From NCBI RefSeq assembly GCF_023276435.1, contig NZ_JALLPO010000054.1, forward strand, positions 1-51,396: a DNA stretch of 51,396 nt, given 5' to 3'. Source of the DNA: Sphaerisporangium perillae. GTDB taxonomy: Bacteria > Actinomycetota > Actinomycetes > Streptosporangiales > Streptosporangiaceae. Positions within the stretch are counted from its first letter, which is position 1. Every line of letters begins with the position of its first letter. The notes under the pieces are model-generated. The model made no database searches. It had not been told where the DNA came from and saw only the letters and a list, made by a program, of their open reading frames with translations. Below, piece after piece: positions 41,003-51,396 of this stretch. The position numbers and the translations under genes are program-made.

Positions 41003-41778
41003 TCAGGCGAAGACGTCCTGCTGGTAGCGGCCGTCTGCCTCGAGCTGGTCGACCCACTGCCGGGCAGTTTCGTCGTCGCTGCCGGTGTGGCTGCGGTGGA
41101 TGGCGGCGAGTGCTTCACGTACGGCGGGCGCCATGCGGCGGGCATCGCCGCAGACGTAGACGTACGCGCCGTCTTCGAGCGCCTGCCACACCGTGTCGGA
41201 CTCGGCGATGAGGGCGTCCTGGACGAACCGGGCCGGGTGGTCGACCACGGCGGAGAAGGCGGTGTGCACCTGGGCGATCCCGGCTTGCTGCCAAGCGTCC
41301 ATCTTCTCCCGGTGGAACCAGTCGTGCTCTGGGTGGCGGCAGCCGACGAAGACCTGGGACGGGCCCACCTTCGTACCGTTCTCCCGCTGCCAGGCGCGCT
41401 CCTCCAGGAAGCCGCGCAGCGTTGCGATGCCGGTACCGGGCCCGACGTGGATGAGCGGTGTGGCGGGGTCGGCGGGCGGCGCGAAGGGAGGAGAGGGCAC
41501 GCGCACGTAACCGTAGAAGACGTCTCCGGGCTTAAGTCGTCCCAGGTACTGGGAGCACAGGCCGCGATACGCGCCGTTGCCCGACAGTGCAGGGCCTTCG
41601 ACGAGGCCGACGGTCAGCCGTACCTGGCGCGGGTTGGCCAGCGGAGAGGAGGAGATGGAGTAGAAGCGCGGGCGGATCGGGCCCATCATCTCCAGGAAGA
41701 CCGCCAGCGGCAGTTCGATCGCGGGGAAGCGGTCCAGGAGATCGAGCACCGAGACCCGCTTGCCGAGGATCGCTCGCT
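41003..41778 (-). pseudogene. Reductase C-terminus of a CYP102/BM3-like P450, 5'-truncated
   Basis: From about 41778 leftward the sequence follows the diflavin reductase of self-sufficient P450s: LDLLDRFPAIELPLAVFLEM, then RPRFYSISSSPLANP (FAD binding), GPGTGIATLRGFLEER (NADPH binding), VFVGCRHPEHDW and YVYVCGDARRMAPAVREAL. The heme domain and FMN domain are missing because an IS3 transposase fragment abuts at about 41778. About 258 residues of a normally 1,050-residue protein remain. Confidence 0.82.
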
Positions 41779-41961
41779 GACGCTCAACGGCGGCTCGTCG
41801 GTCGCGTGCTCGCGCCGATAAGCATTGACCCAATTGCCAAGGGTCGCCTCGTGTACCCCGAGTTCCTTCGCGACCTGAGCGACCGGACGAGATGTCTCGA
41901 TCACCAGCTTCACGGCCTCTTGCTTGAACTCAGGCGAGAAGTTCCTACGATTCCGCGACAA
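41778..41961 (-). pseudogene. IS3-family orfA fragment
   Basis: The ATG at 41961 opens SRNRRNFSPEFKQEAVKLVI, then a helix-turn-helix (AQVAKELGVHEATLGNWVN) and SVSER, the first two thirds of an IS3 orfA. It breaks off inside GAGCGTCAGCGAGCG, where the P450-reductase fragment begins. The leucine zipper and orfB are missing. Confidence 0.78.
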
Positions 41962-42220
41962 CCATCTTCCTTTCCAGACGACCCCAATCTTAATGGGGGC
42001 ACTGTCCGGAAGGCTCGGGGCGGCTCAATGGACTGCCCGATCCCGTTTGAGGAGAGCAGCGTCATCGCTGCGATGTATGGGGACATCGACGCGGTCTTCG
42101 AGATCACCGAACCGGGCAGCGAAACTCGACATGATCATGATTCCGCGCGCCGGACCGCAGGCCCGGGGCGAGGGCCCGCGCGTGCGTCTGATGCGCCACA
42201 TCCCCGCGTACGATGATCGC
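41962..42220. other. Intergenic DNA upstream of IS3 fragment and hydroxyacid dehydrogenase
   Basis: No gene is supported. The segment gactgcccgatcccgtttga near 42030 suggests an IS3 left end remnant, but I cannot define a terminal repeat. Confidence 0.3.
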
Positions 42221-42553
42221 ATGAAGATCGTCGTTCTGGACGACTATCAGCGGGTGGCCCGCGACCTGGGGCCCTTCGACTCCCTGCCCGGCGATGAGGT
42301 CGAGGTGCTGCACGAGCACATCGCCGGCCCGGACAAGCTGGCGGCCGCGCTGCGCGGCGCGGAGGCCGGGCTGGATGTCTACGACACCGAGCCGCTGCCC
42401 GCCGGCAACCCGCTGCGGGGCGCGCCCAACACCGTGCTGCCGCCGCACCTCGGGTACGTCACCGAGGCCGGGTATCGCTCGATGTACAAGCAGGTCGTCG
42501 AGGATGTCGCGGCCTGGCGGGCCGGGTCCCCGATGCGGGTGCTGACGGCCTGA
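42221..42553 (+). pseudogene. D-2-hydroxyacid dehydrogenase with internal deletion
   Basis: The ATG at 42221 opens KIVVLDDYQRVARDLGPFDS and reaches KLAAALRGAEA. It then jumps directly to GLDVYDTEPLPAGNPLRGAP, PHLGYVTEAGYRSMYKQVVE and the normal C-terminus. Family members have about 310 residues; only 110 remain in one uninterrupted frame. The Rossmann domain with the NAD motif and the catalytic arginine/glutamate are gone. HLGYVT keeps the catalytic histidine. The deletion is in frame with the junction near 42367. Confidence 0.78.
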
Positions 42554-42608
42554 GCGCACACTGGAAGGCGGGTTGGGGCTTGCGGGCTGTACGCGGGAGG
42601 ATCGGGCG

Positions 42609-45600
42609 GTGCACGGGAACGAGGAGACGCGCCTGCGGGTGACCCTGCTCGGCACCCTCGAGGTGTGCCGCGGCGACGCCGTGGTGGCCGTTCCCGGCGC
42701 CCGGCTCCGCGGCCTGATCGCGCGGCTGGCGCTGGCCGGCGGCCGGCCGGTCGAACCGGGCGTCCTGGTCGATGCGCTGTGGCCGCAGGAGCTCCCGGCC
42801 GACCCGGCGAACGCGCTGCAGTCGCTGGTCTCCCGGCTGCGCCGGCTGCTCGGCGGGGCCGGCGCGGTCACTCAGTCCGAGGGCGGCTACCGCCTCGGCG
42901 TCACGGAGGACGACGTTGACGCGCTGCGGTTCGAGCGGCTGGCCGCGCACGGCCGTGACCGGCTCCGGGCCGGCGATCCCCGGGCGGCGGCCGGGCTGCT
43001 GAGCGAGGCGGTCGCGCTCTGCGGCGAACCGTCGGTGATCGCCGCGGTCGCCCCGGCGGTCGCGACGCGGCTGGCCCGCACCGCGGTCGAGGCGGGCGCG
43101 GATCTGGCCGAGGCGGAGCTGGCGCTGGGCCGCGCCGACGACGCCGCCACCCGGCTGACCGCCTTGCTCGCCGAGCACCCGGTGGACGAGCGGGTGGCCG
43201 CGCTGCAGATGGACGCGCTGGCCGCCCAGGGCCGCCAGGCCGACGCCCTCGACCTGTACGAGCGGGTGCGCGAGACCCTCGCCGACCGGCTCGGCGCCGA
43301 CCCCGGCGCCGCCCTGCGCGAGCGCCACCTGCGCCTGCTGCAGTCGCCGGCTCCCGCTCCCGAGGCGCAGCGCGAGGCGCCCGCGAGCAATCTGCCCGCC
43401 GCCCTGACCAGCTTCATCGGGCGCGACGACGACCTCGCCCGGATCGACACGCTGCTCGCCCGCGGGCGCCTCGTCACGGTGGTCGGGCCGGGCGGGGCCG
43501 GCAAGACCCGGCTCGCGGTCGAGGCGGGCCGCCGCCACCGCCACGAGTACCGCGACGGCACCTGGCTGGTCGACCTGGCCGCGGTCACCGAGCCGGCCAA
43601 GGCCGGCGCGGCGATGCTGGCCGCGATCGGGCTGCGCGGCGCCGCGCTCTTCGAGGCCTCCGGCCGGATGCGAGCCGAGGGCAGCGAGCTGGACGTGCTC
43701 GCCGACCAGCTCAACGGCCGGGAGAGCCTGCTCGTGGTGGACAACTGCGAGCACCTGATCGACGCCGTCGCGCACCTGATCGCAGCGCTGCTGCCGCGCT
43801 GCGCCGGGCTGCGGGTGCTGGCGACCAGCCGCGAGCCGCTCGCGATCGACGGCGAGGCGCTGGTCCCGCTCGGCCCGCTGGCGCTGCCGGGGCCCGGCGA
43901 CGGCCTCGAGGACATCCGCCGCAGCGCGTCGGTGCGCCTGTTCACCGAACGGGCCGCGGCGGTGCGCCCCGGCTTCGACATCGACGAGCGGACGCGCGCA
44001 GACGTGGTCCGGCTGGTGCGCGGCCTGGACGGCATGCCGCTGGCGCTGGAGCTGGCCGCGGCCCGGCTGCGGACCCTGTCGCTGGCCGAGCTCGCCGCCG
44101 GGCTGTCCGACCGGTTCCGGCTGCTCACCACGGGCAGCCGGGCCGCGTCGCCGCGGCACCGCACGCTGCGCGCGGTCATCGCCTGGAGCTGGGATCTGCT
44201 CGGCGAGAACGAGCGTACGGTGGCCGAGCGGGTCTCGGTCCTGCCCGGTGGCGTGACGCCGGAGTCGGCCGCCGCGGTCTGCGCCGGCACCGCGGTGCTC
44301 CCGGGCGAGGTCCCCGAGCTGCTCGCCGCCCTGATCGACAAGTCGCTGCTGCAACTGGCGCCCGACGCGGGCCGCTACCGGATGCTCGAAACTCTGCGCG
44401 AGTACGGGATCGAGCGGCTCGCCGACCGGGGCGCGCTCGACGCCGTCCGGGATCTCGCTGCCCGCTACCTGACCGACCTGGTCGCCCGCGAGGAGCCGCT
44501 GCTACGCGGCCCCGATCAGCTCGCCGCGCTGCGCGTGATGCGCACCGAGTACGACAACGCGCTCGCCGCGCTGCGTCACCTGTGCGACACCGGCGACGCC
44601 ACCGCGGCCGTCACGCTCGCCATGGACCTCTCCTGGTACTGGCAGATACTCGGTCGGCATGCCGACGCGGTGTACTGGCAGGGGAAGGCGCTGGCGCTAC
44701 CTGCCGCGGGGCACACGCTGGACCGCGACACCGCCGAGGCAGTGCTCCTGCTCAACCGCATCAACGCCCGCTCCCCGCTGACCGTCGAGGGCCTGCACGA
44801 GAACGAATCCGCGCTACGGGCCCTGGCCGATCGCCTGCTCGCCCACCCGTCACTGCCCGGATTCGCCGGCGTCCTGGCCGCGATCACGCTCCACTTCCTG
44901 CGGGAGCACGAGGCGTCGCTCGCCTTGGTTCAGCATCTCGTCGACGGCCCCGACGTCTGGCTGTCCGGGCTGGCCCACATGTTCCGGGCCTCGTTCGCCG
45001 AGAACGAGGGCAACCTCGACCAGGTACGCGCCGACGTGGCCGCCGCGCTCGACGCCTTCGGCCGGGCCGGCGACCGCTGGGGTCTGGCCACCGCGCTGCC
45101 GATGCGCGCGCTGCTGCGGCAGTACGACGGGGACCTTGACGGCGCGTTGGCGGACCTGCGCGAGGCCCGGGCACAGGCGCGGGAATTGGGCTCGCTGAGC
45201 CTGGCCGACGAGATCTTCCTCGACGTGCGCTGGATCGACCTCTACCTGCGGCGGGGCGAGGACGCCCGGGCGAGGGCGATGCTCGACGCGGTCCGCGAGC
45301 GGGCGGAGCGATCGGCGTCGCCGGAGCTGGTCGTCCTCGTCACCGCTCTCGAGGCCGGCACGTGGTTGCGGCTCGGCGACCCGGACCGCGCGCAGGCCCG
45401 CATCGAGGCGGCCGAGGCGGAGATGGCCGGCGAGTCCCCGACCGGCGGCGACTACGGCCAGGCGATCGTCAGCTCGGTGCGGGCCTCGCTGTGCCTGCGG
45501 CGGGGCGACGCCGAGGGCGCCGAGGTGGCGCTGGCCCGGGCGTACGGGGCGGCCCTGGAGAGCGGGGACTTGCCGATCATGGCGATGGTCGCGGTGACCG

Positions 45601-45857
45601 AGGCCGAGCTGGCCGGGCTGCGGGGGCGGCACCGGGACGTGGCCCTGTTGCTCGGCGCGGCGGCCCGGCTGCGCGGCACCCACGACCTCAGCGACCGGCA
45701 GATCCAGGCGATGGTCGCCCGCGGCCGCACGGCGCTGGGCGAGGACGTCTTCGCCGCGGCGTACCAGGATGGCTGGCAGCTGGACGGGAAGACGGCCTCG
45801 CTCCAGGTCGATCCGGCGCGCCTGCGCCGGGAGCTGGACGGCCCGGCGCAGGCGTAA
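42609..45857 (+). CDS. SARP/AfsR-like regulator with BTAD, NB-ARC and TPR regions
   Basis: 1,082 residues from a GTG at 42609. It has an OmpR-type winged helix (RVTLLGTLEVCRGDAVVAVP, then LVDALWPQELPADPANALQS), a bacterial transcriptional activation domain to about residue 250, an NB-ARC ATPase (VVGPGGAGKTRLAVEAG; LLVVDNCEHLID; ATSREPL; GLDGMPLALELAAARL) and about 450 residues of TPR-like helices. AfsR-type SARPs switch on secondary-metabolite clusters. Next to it are an esterase and a monooxygenase gene. Codon use is uniformly very high GC, so it looks native rather than imported. Confidence 0.85.
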   Translation: MHGNEETRLRVTLLGTLEVCRGDAVVAVPGARLRGLIARLALAGGRPVEPGVLVDALWPQELPADPANALQSLVSRLRRLLGGAGAVTQSEGGYRLGVTEDDVDALRFERLAAHGRDRLRAGDPRAAAGLLSEAVALCGEPSVIAAVAPAVATRLARTAVEAGADLAEAELALGRADDAATRLTALLAEHPVDERVAALQMDALAAQGRQADALDLYERVRETLADRLGADPGAALRERHLRLLQSPAPAPEAQREAPASNLPAALTSFIGRDDDLARIDTLLARGRLVTVVGPGGAGKTRLAVEAGRRHRHEYRDGTWLVDLAAVTEPAKAGAAMLAAIGLRGAALFEASGRMRAEGSELDVLADQLNGRESLLVVDNCEHLIDAVAHLIAALLPRCAGLRVLATSREPLAIDGEALVPLGPLALPGPGDGLEDIRRSASVRLFTERAAAVRPGFDIDERTRADVVRLVRGLDGMPLALELAAARLRTLSLAELAAGLSDRFRLLTTGSRAASPRHRTLRAVIAWSWDLLGENERTVAERVSVLPGGVTPESAAAVCAGTAVLPGEVPELLAALIDKSLLQLAPDAGRYRMLETLREYGIERLADRGALDAVRDLAARYLTDLVAREEPLLRGPDQLAALRVMRTEYDNALAALRHLCDTGDATAAVTLAMDLSWYWQILGRHADAVYWQGKALALPAAGHTLDRDTAEAVLLLNRINARSPLTVEGLHENESALRALADRLLAHPSLPGFAGVLAAITLHFLREHEASLALVQHLVDGPDVWLSGLAHMFRASFAENEGNLDQVRADVAAALDAFGRAGDRWGLATALPMRALLRQYDGDLDGALADLREARAQARELGSLSLADEIFLDVRWIDLYLRRGEDARARAMLDAVRERAERSASPELVVLVTALEAGTWLRLGDPDRAQARIEAAEAEMAGESPTGGDYGQAIVSSVRASLCLRRGDAEGAEVALARAYGAALESGDLPIMAMVAVTEAELAGLRGRHRDVALLLGAAARLRGTHDLSDRQIQAMVARGRTALGEDVFAAAYQDGWQLDGKTASLQVDPARLRRELDGPAQA

Positions 45858-45860
45858 GCC

Positions 45861-47162
45861 CTATCCCCGGAACAGCTCCAGGTCGAAGGCCTCGGCGATC
45901 GCCTTGTTGCCCGCGTCGTTCGGATGGATGTTGTCGCCGGAATCGAACTCGGTGCGCAGCTTCGTTGGTGCGGCCGGGTCACGGGTGGCCGCGTCCAGAT
46001 CGACCACCGCGTCGAACTCACCGCTGCTGCGGATCCAGCGGTTCACGTCCTGGCGCATGCGCTCGCCCTCCGCCGTAAAGACGAACGTGCCGCCGAATTG
46101 CGTCAGCGTGCAGCCGATGATCCGCAGGCCATGCAGATGCGCGCGGCCGATCAGCATGCGGTAGCCGGCGATGATGTCCTCCGCCGTCGCCCGCTCGCTC
46201 TGCGGCATGCCCGGCATGAAGCCGAAGCAGATGTCGTTGCCTCCCTCGGACAACACCACCCAGCGCACGCTGGGCCGGGCCAGCACGTCGCGGTCGAAGC
46301 GCGCCAGCGCGCTGGCGCCGAAGCCGTCGGTTTCGCGCAGGACGCGGTTGCCGGCGATACCCATGTTGATCACCGCGCGCGGCGGCAGGTCCTGCTGCGC
46401 GGCCAGCCGGCGCGCCAGCAACGAAGGCCACGGCGTGTCCGCATCGGGCGTGGTGGCGGCGCCATCGGTGATGGAATCGCCGAAGGCGACGATGGTGGCG
46501 GCCGTGGGCTGCGCCAGCACGTCGATGCCGGCGAGCCATAAATAGGACTGAAACCTGGTGGCGTTCTGCAGGTTCTGTGTGGCGGCCTGGTTGCCCGGTG
46601 CCAGCCACGCCGTGCGCAGTCCGACCTCGTGCGTCGTGGGAGTGACGTTCTCGTCGGGGATGTACAGCGAAACGACCAGATCGGTCTGCGCGGGCACGTC
46701 GTACTCGATGGGATCGCTGTAGATCTGCGCGCCCGTCGGCAACACCACCGCACCGCGCCCGCCGAAGGTCAGTTCGCGCGCGCTGCCCGCGCGGATCGCC
46801 GCGCCGCTGTCGTGCCGCGCGATCTGCGCGGCATCGATGCGCACCGGCGGATAACCGAAGGAGTTCGACAGCGCGACGCGCACGGCCGTGCCGCCCACGG
46901 TGGCACGCGCGACCATGCGCACGGTCTGCGCGCTGACCTTCGTCGGCGCGCCCGGCGGTTCGGCCGGCTGGGGCGTGGGATCCTGTGCCGACGCGTCGGC
47001 GGCCGGCGCACCGGCCGGAGGAGCGTCGTCCGGCGGACCCGGCAACTGCGGCCCCCCACCGGGCTCGGCAGGTTGCGCCAGTTGCTGGGCCGTGCCCCAG
47101 GTAGCGATCCAGTTTCCCTGACTCGCAGGGCTTGTCCTCGAGTTTTCGCGGAGCTCTTCCAT
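45861..47162 (-). CDS. SGNH/GDSL-family esterase
   Basis: 433 residues, ATG at 47162 behind GGGAGGTTGG, with no signal peptide. It has an N-terminal beta domain after GNWIATWGTAQQL. The SGNH blocks follow: IVAFGDSITDGA near residue 225 with the nucleophile serine, a glycine block, SEGGNDICFG with Asn, and DSGDNIHPNDAGN with the Asp-His pair. The insert of about 60 residues after WGTAQQLAQ is rich in Pro/Ala. Such enzymes remove acetyl groups from pectin or other glycans. Its 3' end is three bases from the convergent SARP gene. Codon usage differs somewhat from the SARP gene, and the gene could be acquired. Confidence 0.8.
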   Translation of the reverse strand: MEELRENSRTSPASQGNWIATWGTAQQLAQPAEPGGGPQLPGPPDDAPPAGAPAADASAQDPTPQPAEPPGAPTKVSAQTVRMVARATVGGTAVRVALSNSFGYPPVRIDAAQIARHDSGAAIRAGSARELTFGGRGAVVLPTGAQIYSDPIEYDVPAQTDLVVSLYIPDENVTPTTHEVGLRTAWLAPGNQAATQNLQNATRFQSYLWLAGIDVLAQPTAATIVAFGDSITDGAATTPDADTPWPSLLARRLAAQQDLPPRAVINMGIAGNRVLRETDGFGASALARFDRDVLARPSVRWVVLSEGGNDICFGFMPGMPQSERATAEDIIAGYRMLIGRAHLHGLRIIGCTLTQFGGTFVFTAEGERMRQDVNRWIRSSGEFDAVVDLDAATRDPAAPTKLRTEFDSGDNIHPNDAGNKAIAEAFDLELFRG

Positions 47163-47388
47163 GGACCCAACCTCCCGAATTGAAAATTGACATAGGTCTC
47201 GTGGTCATATCGCGGATCGATGTTTCCGTCCGGGCCCGGCGGTCGACGTAATTCCCGTCCACCGCCTCGGGGGGATGGGCGGCGCAGGCCCTCGGAGCCG
47301 GCCTGCGCCGCGGCCTATGCCACTGCGGCCCGCCTCGTGCCCGGGGCGCCGCCGGATGGCGGCGCGGCGACGGGCACGTCGCTCTCGT

Positions 47389-48819
47389 TCAGAACCAGCG
47401 CCCGAGCGCCTCGTCGAGTGGCTTGGACGACGCGTCTGTCCACGCGATGCAGCCGTCGGGACGGACGAGCATCGACGGGCCTTCCTTGGTGTGTGCATGG
47501 TGCACGTTTCGCGGGAGTGACCGTTCCGAAGGCGAGACGAACAGGCCGCCGCCTTTCTCCATCAGCGCGTAGAGCCGCTCTTCGCTGCCATCGGCGAGCG
47601 TGAGGAGCTGGTCCTTCGCGAGCGTGCCGACGAGCGGGTCGTCGTCGCCGAGGTCGTAACGAATGCCGACACCCGAGAGCATCTCGCCGATGTGGCGATT
47701 GCCTTCGGGCAGCTTGATCAGGTCGCTCACGATGGTGCGGAGCGCGCTCGTGAGCGGGTCAGGACGCACCAGCGCGACTTGCGCACGGGTGTTCGCAAGG
47801 ACGCGCGCACCGACGGAATGGCGCTCGGCGGTGTAGGAGTCGAGGAGGTGATCGCGCCCCTTCACCGCCGCGGCAAGCTTCCAACCAAGGTTCGCGGCGT
47901 CGACGAGGCCGAGGTTCAAGCCTTGGCCGCCGAAGGGTGAGTGGACGTGCGCGGCGTCGCCGGCGAGAAGGACGCGGCCCATGCGGTAGGTCGTTGCCTG
48001 CCGCGCGTTATCGGTCCAGCGCGTCGCCTTCGACATCGAAAGGATCTTGACGTCGGTGCCGCTCACGCGCTGGATCGACGCTTCGACCTCGGCCTGCGTG
48101 ATCGGCGCATCCCGATCCGGCGGCGGGCCGTCGAACTCCGCCGTGAAGACGCGCCCCGGGATCGACGTGATGAGGCCGCGCGGCGTTCGCTGCCACCCCT
48201 TCGCGAGCTTCTCGGGCGCATCGAACTTGACGAGAGCCTGATAGCCGGTGATGGTCGGATCCGTGCCGGGGAACTCGAAGCCGGCGAGCTTGCGGACGCG
48301 GCTCCGGCCACCGTCGCAGCCGACCAGGTACTTCGCGCTCAGCGGGCCCGCGCTCGTCTGCACGGTCACGCCGTCGTTGTCCTGCTCGAAACCTTCCACC
48401 GCAACGCCGCGACGGATCTCGATCCCGAGCTCGCTCGCGCGCGCGGTCAGGATCCTCTCGAGCGCCTCCTGCGGCACCATACGGCTGTGGCGCTCCGGGT
48501 CGCGCTGGAGGTCCTGGTCAATCACGAACAACGCGGAAAAATGGCCTCCCGGCTTCTTCACCGGTCCGGATCCGGCACGCGCCGCCTTCGTCATCGGCAT
48601 CGTCACTTGTTCCTCGTCGAGCGCACGCGCGAACCCGCGTCGCTCCAGCGCCTCGACTCCCACCGCGCCGATTGCGGCGGCCTTGATCCCGCGGTCGGGC
48701 TCCACGAGCCGCTCCAGCACGAGCGGCTTCACGCCCGCGGTCTCGAGCTCGATCGCGAGGAAAAGCCCGACCGGGCCAGCGCCGACGATGACGATGTCGT
48801 GCACCACAAGATCGCTCAT
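47389..48819 (-). CDS. FAD-dependent aromatic monooxygenase
   Basis: 476 residues from the ATG at 48819, which has AAGGACGGAG ahead of it. FAD-binding GxGxxG is IVIVGAGPVGLFLAIELETA near residue 9. The middle motif is VGCDGGRSRVRKLAGF (DG motif). The GD motif is RVLLAGDAAHVHSPFGGQGL, then NLGLVDAANLGWKLAAAV. This is the class A flavoprotein hydroxylase family (phenol, polyketide and rifampicin/tetracycline-modifying enzymes). The substrate cannot be read from sequence. Nearness to the SARP regulator suggests secondary metabolism or drug modification. Confidence 0.82.
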   Translation of the reverse strand: MSDLVVHDIVIVGAGPVGLFLAIELETAGVKPLVLERLVEPDRGIKAAAIGAVGVEALERRGFARALDEEQVTMPMTKAARAGSGPVKKPGGHFSALFVIDQDLQRDPERHSRMVPQEALERILTARASELGIEIRRGVAVEGFEQDNDGVTVQTSAGPLSAKYLVGCDGGRSRVRKLAGFEFPGTDPTITGYQALVKFDAPEKLAKGWQRTPRGLITSIPGRVFTAEFDGPPPDRDAPITQAEVEASIQRVSGTDVKILSMSKATRWTDNARQATTYRMGRVLLAGDAAHVHSPFGGQGLNLGLVDAANLGWKLAAAVKGRDHLLDSYTAERHSVGARVLANTRAQVALVRPDPLTSALRTIVSDLIKLPEGNRHIGEMLSGVGIRYDLGDDDPLVGTLAKDQLLTLADGSEERLYALMEKGGGLFVSPSERSLPRNVHHAHTKEGPSMLVRPDGCIAWTDASSKPLDEALGRWF

Positions 48820-48964
48820 GTCTCCGTCCTTCCATCTCGGACCGGCGCCGTGCAGGCTCCGCCCTCGACATGCAGACTGCCGCGGCCCTCTGACATCGCC
48901 CGCACATATCGCTGGCACGCCCCTGGCGGCCCGCCGTCGACGGCCCTTGCCACACTCGTCGGCG

Positions 48965-49080
48965 TGGACGATCTCGTGCTGCGGCCCACCGCTCGCCGGC
49001 TCCGTGGCCTGCTCGCCGGGGCCGGCATCAGCCTCGGAGCCGCGGCGGTGCTGCTGGTCGCCGGTCCACGCTGCGGGTGA
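48965..49080 (+). pseudogene. Short N-terminal fragment, origin unclear
   Basis: A GTG at 48965 opens 38 codons (DDLVLRPTARRLRGLLAGAG, then one hydrophobic segment) and stops. This looks like the first transmembrane segment of an ABC exporter or other membrane protein, but I cannot assign it. It may be noise. Confidence 0.25.
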
Positions 49081-49243
49081 CGGAGTGGGCTGGGCGGCCG
49101 CCGCCCTGACGTCGGGAAGGGCCTACCGTTCGGTGCTCCTGCTCGATGCCGGCGTTGCCACGGCTATGAGTGCACCGGCAAGCTGGTCGCGGTGATCGGC
49201 GCGGATCAGGCCCGGGTAGGGCTGGCGCTGCAGCGGAGTCACT

Positions 49244-49495
49244 TCGCCGCGCGGCATCGTGTGGGTGCCCGACTACGTCGTCAGCGCGGGCGGAGTCATC
49301 AACGTGGTCACCAGGGAGTTGCACCACGAAACCCCCGACGAGGCACGCGAACGCGTCGAAGCCATCGAGCACACCGTCGCCGGCCTCCTCGACACGGCGG
49401 AACACCGACAGATGACACCCGCCCAGGCCGCGACGGAACTGGCCCGGCTCCGCCTCGACACCCCTTCCTCCACCCCGCGACCCACCTCCACGTGA
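49244..49495 (+). pseudogene. C-terminal remnant of Leu/Glu/Phe/Val dehydrogenase
   Basis: The frame reads RGIVWVPDYVVSAGGVINVV, then TRELHHETPDEARERVEAI and a tail to the stop. This is the conserved NAD-domain end of amino-acid dehydrogenases of the leucine dehydrogenase type. The catalytic and cofactor-binding parts are missing. About 80 of 350 residues remain. Confidence 0.7.
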
Positions 49496-49744
49496 GCAAG
49501 ATCCACCATGCCCTTGGCCACGAGCCGGTGCCGTCGCCGTGTTCGGGCCACGCAACCGCGTGACCGCCCTCACCAAGCGCCTTCCCCTGCACGCCTGATC
49601 GGACGCCACTGATCCGCCACTTGGCCAACGTGGAGCGCCGCTGGTTCCGGCAGGTGATGGCCGGGCACGACGCACCTGCCCGCTTCTCCTCCGACCAGAA
49701 CCCCGACGAGGACTTCGACGGCGCCGTAGCCGACCCCGCCGTCA

Positions 49745-50210
49745 TCAGTGCGGCACCCATTTCGGCGAGCATCACGTTCAGCGACGCGGTGTCGCGCTTG
49801 GCCTCCGCCACCACCACCGGCCGTCCGCCCTCGTCAAGGGTCGCCAAATCCAACGCGTCATACTCGAACGCCACCCGCCGCGCTGGCCAGCGGTGCTCGA
49901 TCACCAACTCGGCGAATGCCGCGATCTGCACCAGGTACTCACGATTGAGTGACGGGGACGTGCCTCGCGAGAACAGGTTGTAGGGCCCTTTGTTCTGTGC
50001 TGCCCCAGCGATCCGGAACTCTCCGTCGGGCTGTACCTCCACCAGACCGGCGCCGCGAGCCACCGCTAGCCCGTGGGCCGCATCCATGTGCAGCGGCGAC
50101 CGGAGCCGCAGTACTTGATCAGGCAGCCCCCGCTCACGGGCTAACACCGACGCCCAGGCGCTGACTGCGTGACCCGGGCGGGCTCGGCCTTGCACCGAGC
50201 CCGCCGTTCC
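49745..50210 (-). pseudogene. Conserved nuclease-like protein, truncated
   Basis: Reading leftward, the frame has SAWASVLARERGLPDQVLRL, LHMDAAHGLAVA, NKGPYNLFSRGTSPSLNREY and then AFEYDALDLATLDEGG with VVVAEAKRDTASL. The acidic residue before EAK and the EAK itself follow the PD-(D/E)XK nuclease pattern. I recall this family as a conserved actinomycete orphan. After about 49745 the family pattern stops, and the start is unclear, so the gene is broken at least at the 3' end. Confidence 0.5.
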
Positions 50211-50315
50211 AGCTCCACCCGGTCCTGATCGCGTGCCGTGATAACGCTCACCCGATTCGGCATACGCCTTTGCCGTGAACGTCAGGAACACCCGGGCCGG
50301 ACCCGCGTCACGCCA

Positions 50316-51396
<1,081 letters not shown>

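Noticed and set aside
42459..44354. Long leftward open frame opposite the SARP gene (631 codons)
   Set aside because: It is the antisense shadow of a very GC-rich gene: Arg/Gln/Gly-rich composition, no domain, and the rightward frame has clear BTAD and NB-ARC motifs.

Overview
The window is very GC-rich DNA from a filamentous actinomycete. The evidence is a pSAM2-type actinomycete integrative and conjugative element (AICE) backbone, GTG starts, AfsR/SARP-type and LuxR regulators, a GH62 enzyme with a carbohydrate-binding module, and EACC1/caspase and NACHT conflict genes. The genus cannot be named from sequence alone. Much of the window is a mosaic of mobile elements, defence-type genes and gene fragments.

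Region 1 (1-6.8 kb) is one arm of an AICE. Leftward genes encode six tiny proteins with DnaJ-like zinc-knuckle motifs, a short membrane protein, a DUF2637/SpdB-like membrane protein, an FtsK/TraB-type DNA translocase and several small accessory proteins. Facing them are a GntR regulator with three GTCATAAGT operators and a Nudix hydrolase placed like the pSAM2 immunity factor Pif. Replication and integration genes are not seen and would lie off the left edge. A tRNA 3'-end-like sequence at 12.46 kb could be the distal attachment scar, which would make 6-12.5 kb the element's cargo.

Region 2 (6.8-17 kb) holds defence-like and orphan genes: a TIR-like protein, two membrane proteins, an IS5-type transposase with a frameshift, a pentapeptide-repeat protein with a perfect 90-bp tandem duplication, two full GIY-YIG nuclease genes plus a third fragment, a secreted lamin-tail-domain protein, and an SRA-plus-PD-(D/E)XK modification-dependent restriction enzyme. 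A 72-bp direct repeat occurs at 6.7 and 13.7 kb.

Region 3 (17.1-40.5 kb) is bounded by two near-identical copies of about 154 bp, the 3' end of an acyl-CoA dehydrogenase gene. Inside are a LuxR/cupin/SnoaL-like/DUF385 cluster and a roughly 1,011-residue protein with two tandem RNase III-like plus dsRBD modules whose catalytic residues look mostly lost. There is also a MerR/rhodanese/MerT-like metal cassette. A NACHT ATPase gene is split by an IS4-type insertion that is itself split by a serine-recombinase element; removing IS plus one target copy restores a 1,014-codon frame. An EACC1 + caspase/beta-propeller pair follows.

Region 4 (40.5-51.4 kb) has decayed metabolic genes (alcohol dehydrogenase, P450 reductase, hydroxyacid dehydrogenase with internal deletion, leucine dehydrogenase tail) mixed with intact genes: a large SARP/AfsR-like regulator, an SGNH esterase, an FAD monooxygenase and a GH62 arabinofuranosidase running off the right edge.

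The most interesting candidate for an undescribed system is the tandem pseudo-RNase III/dsRBD gene at 20.8-23.9 kb, directly preceded by a truncated helicase-like reading frame.
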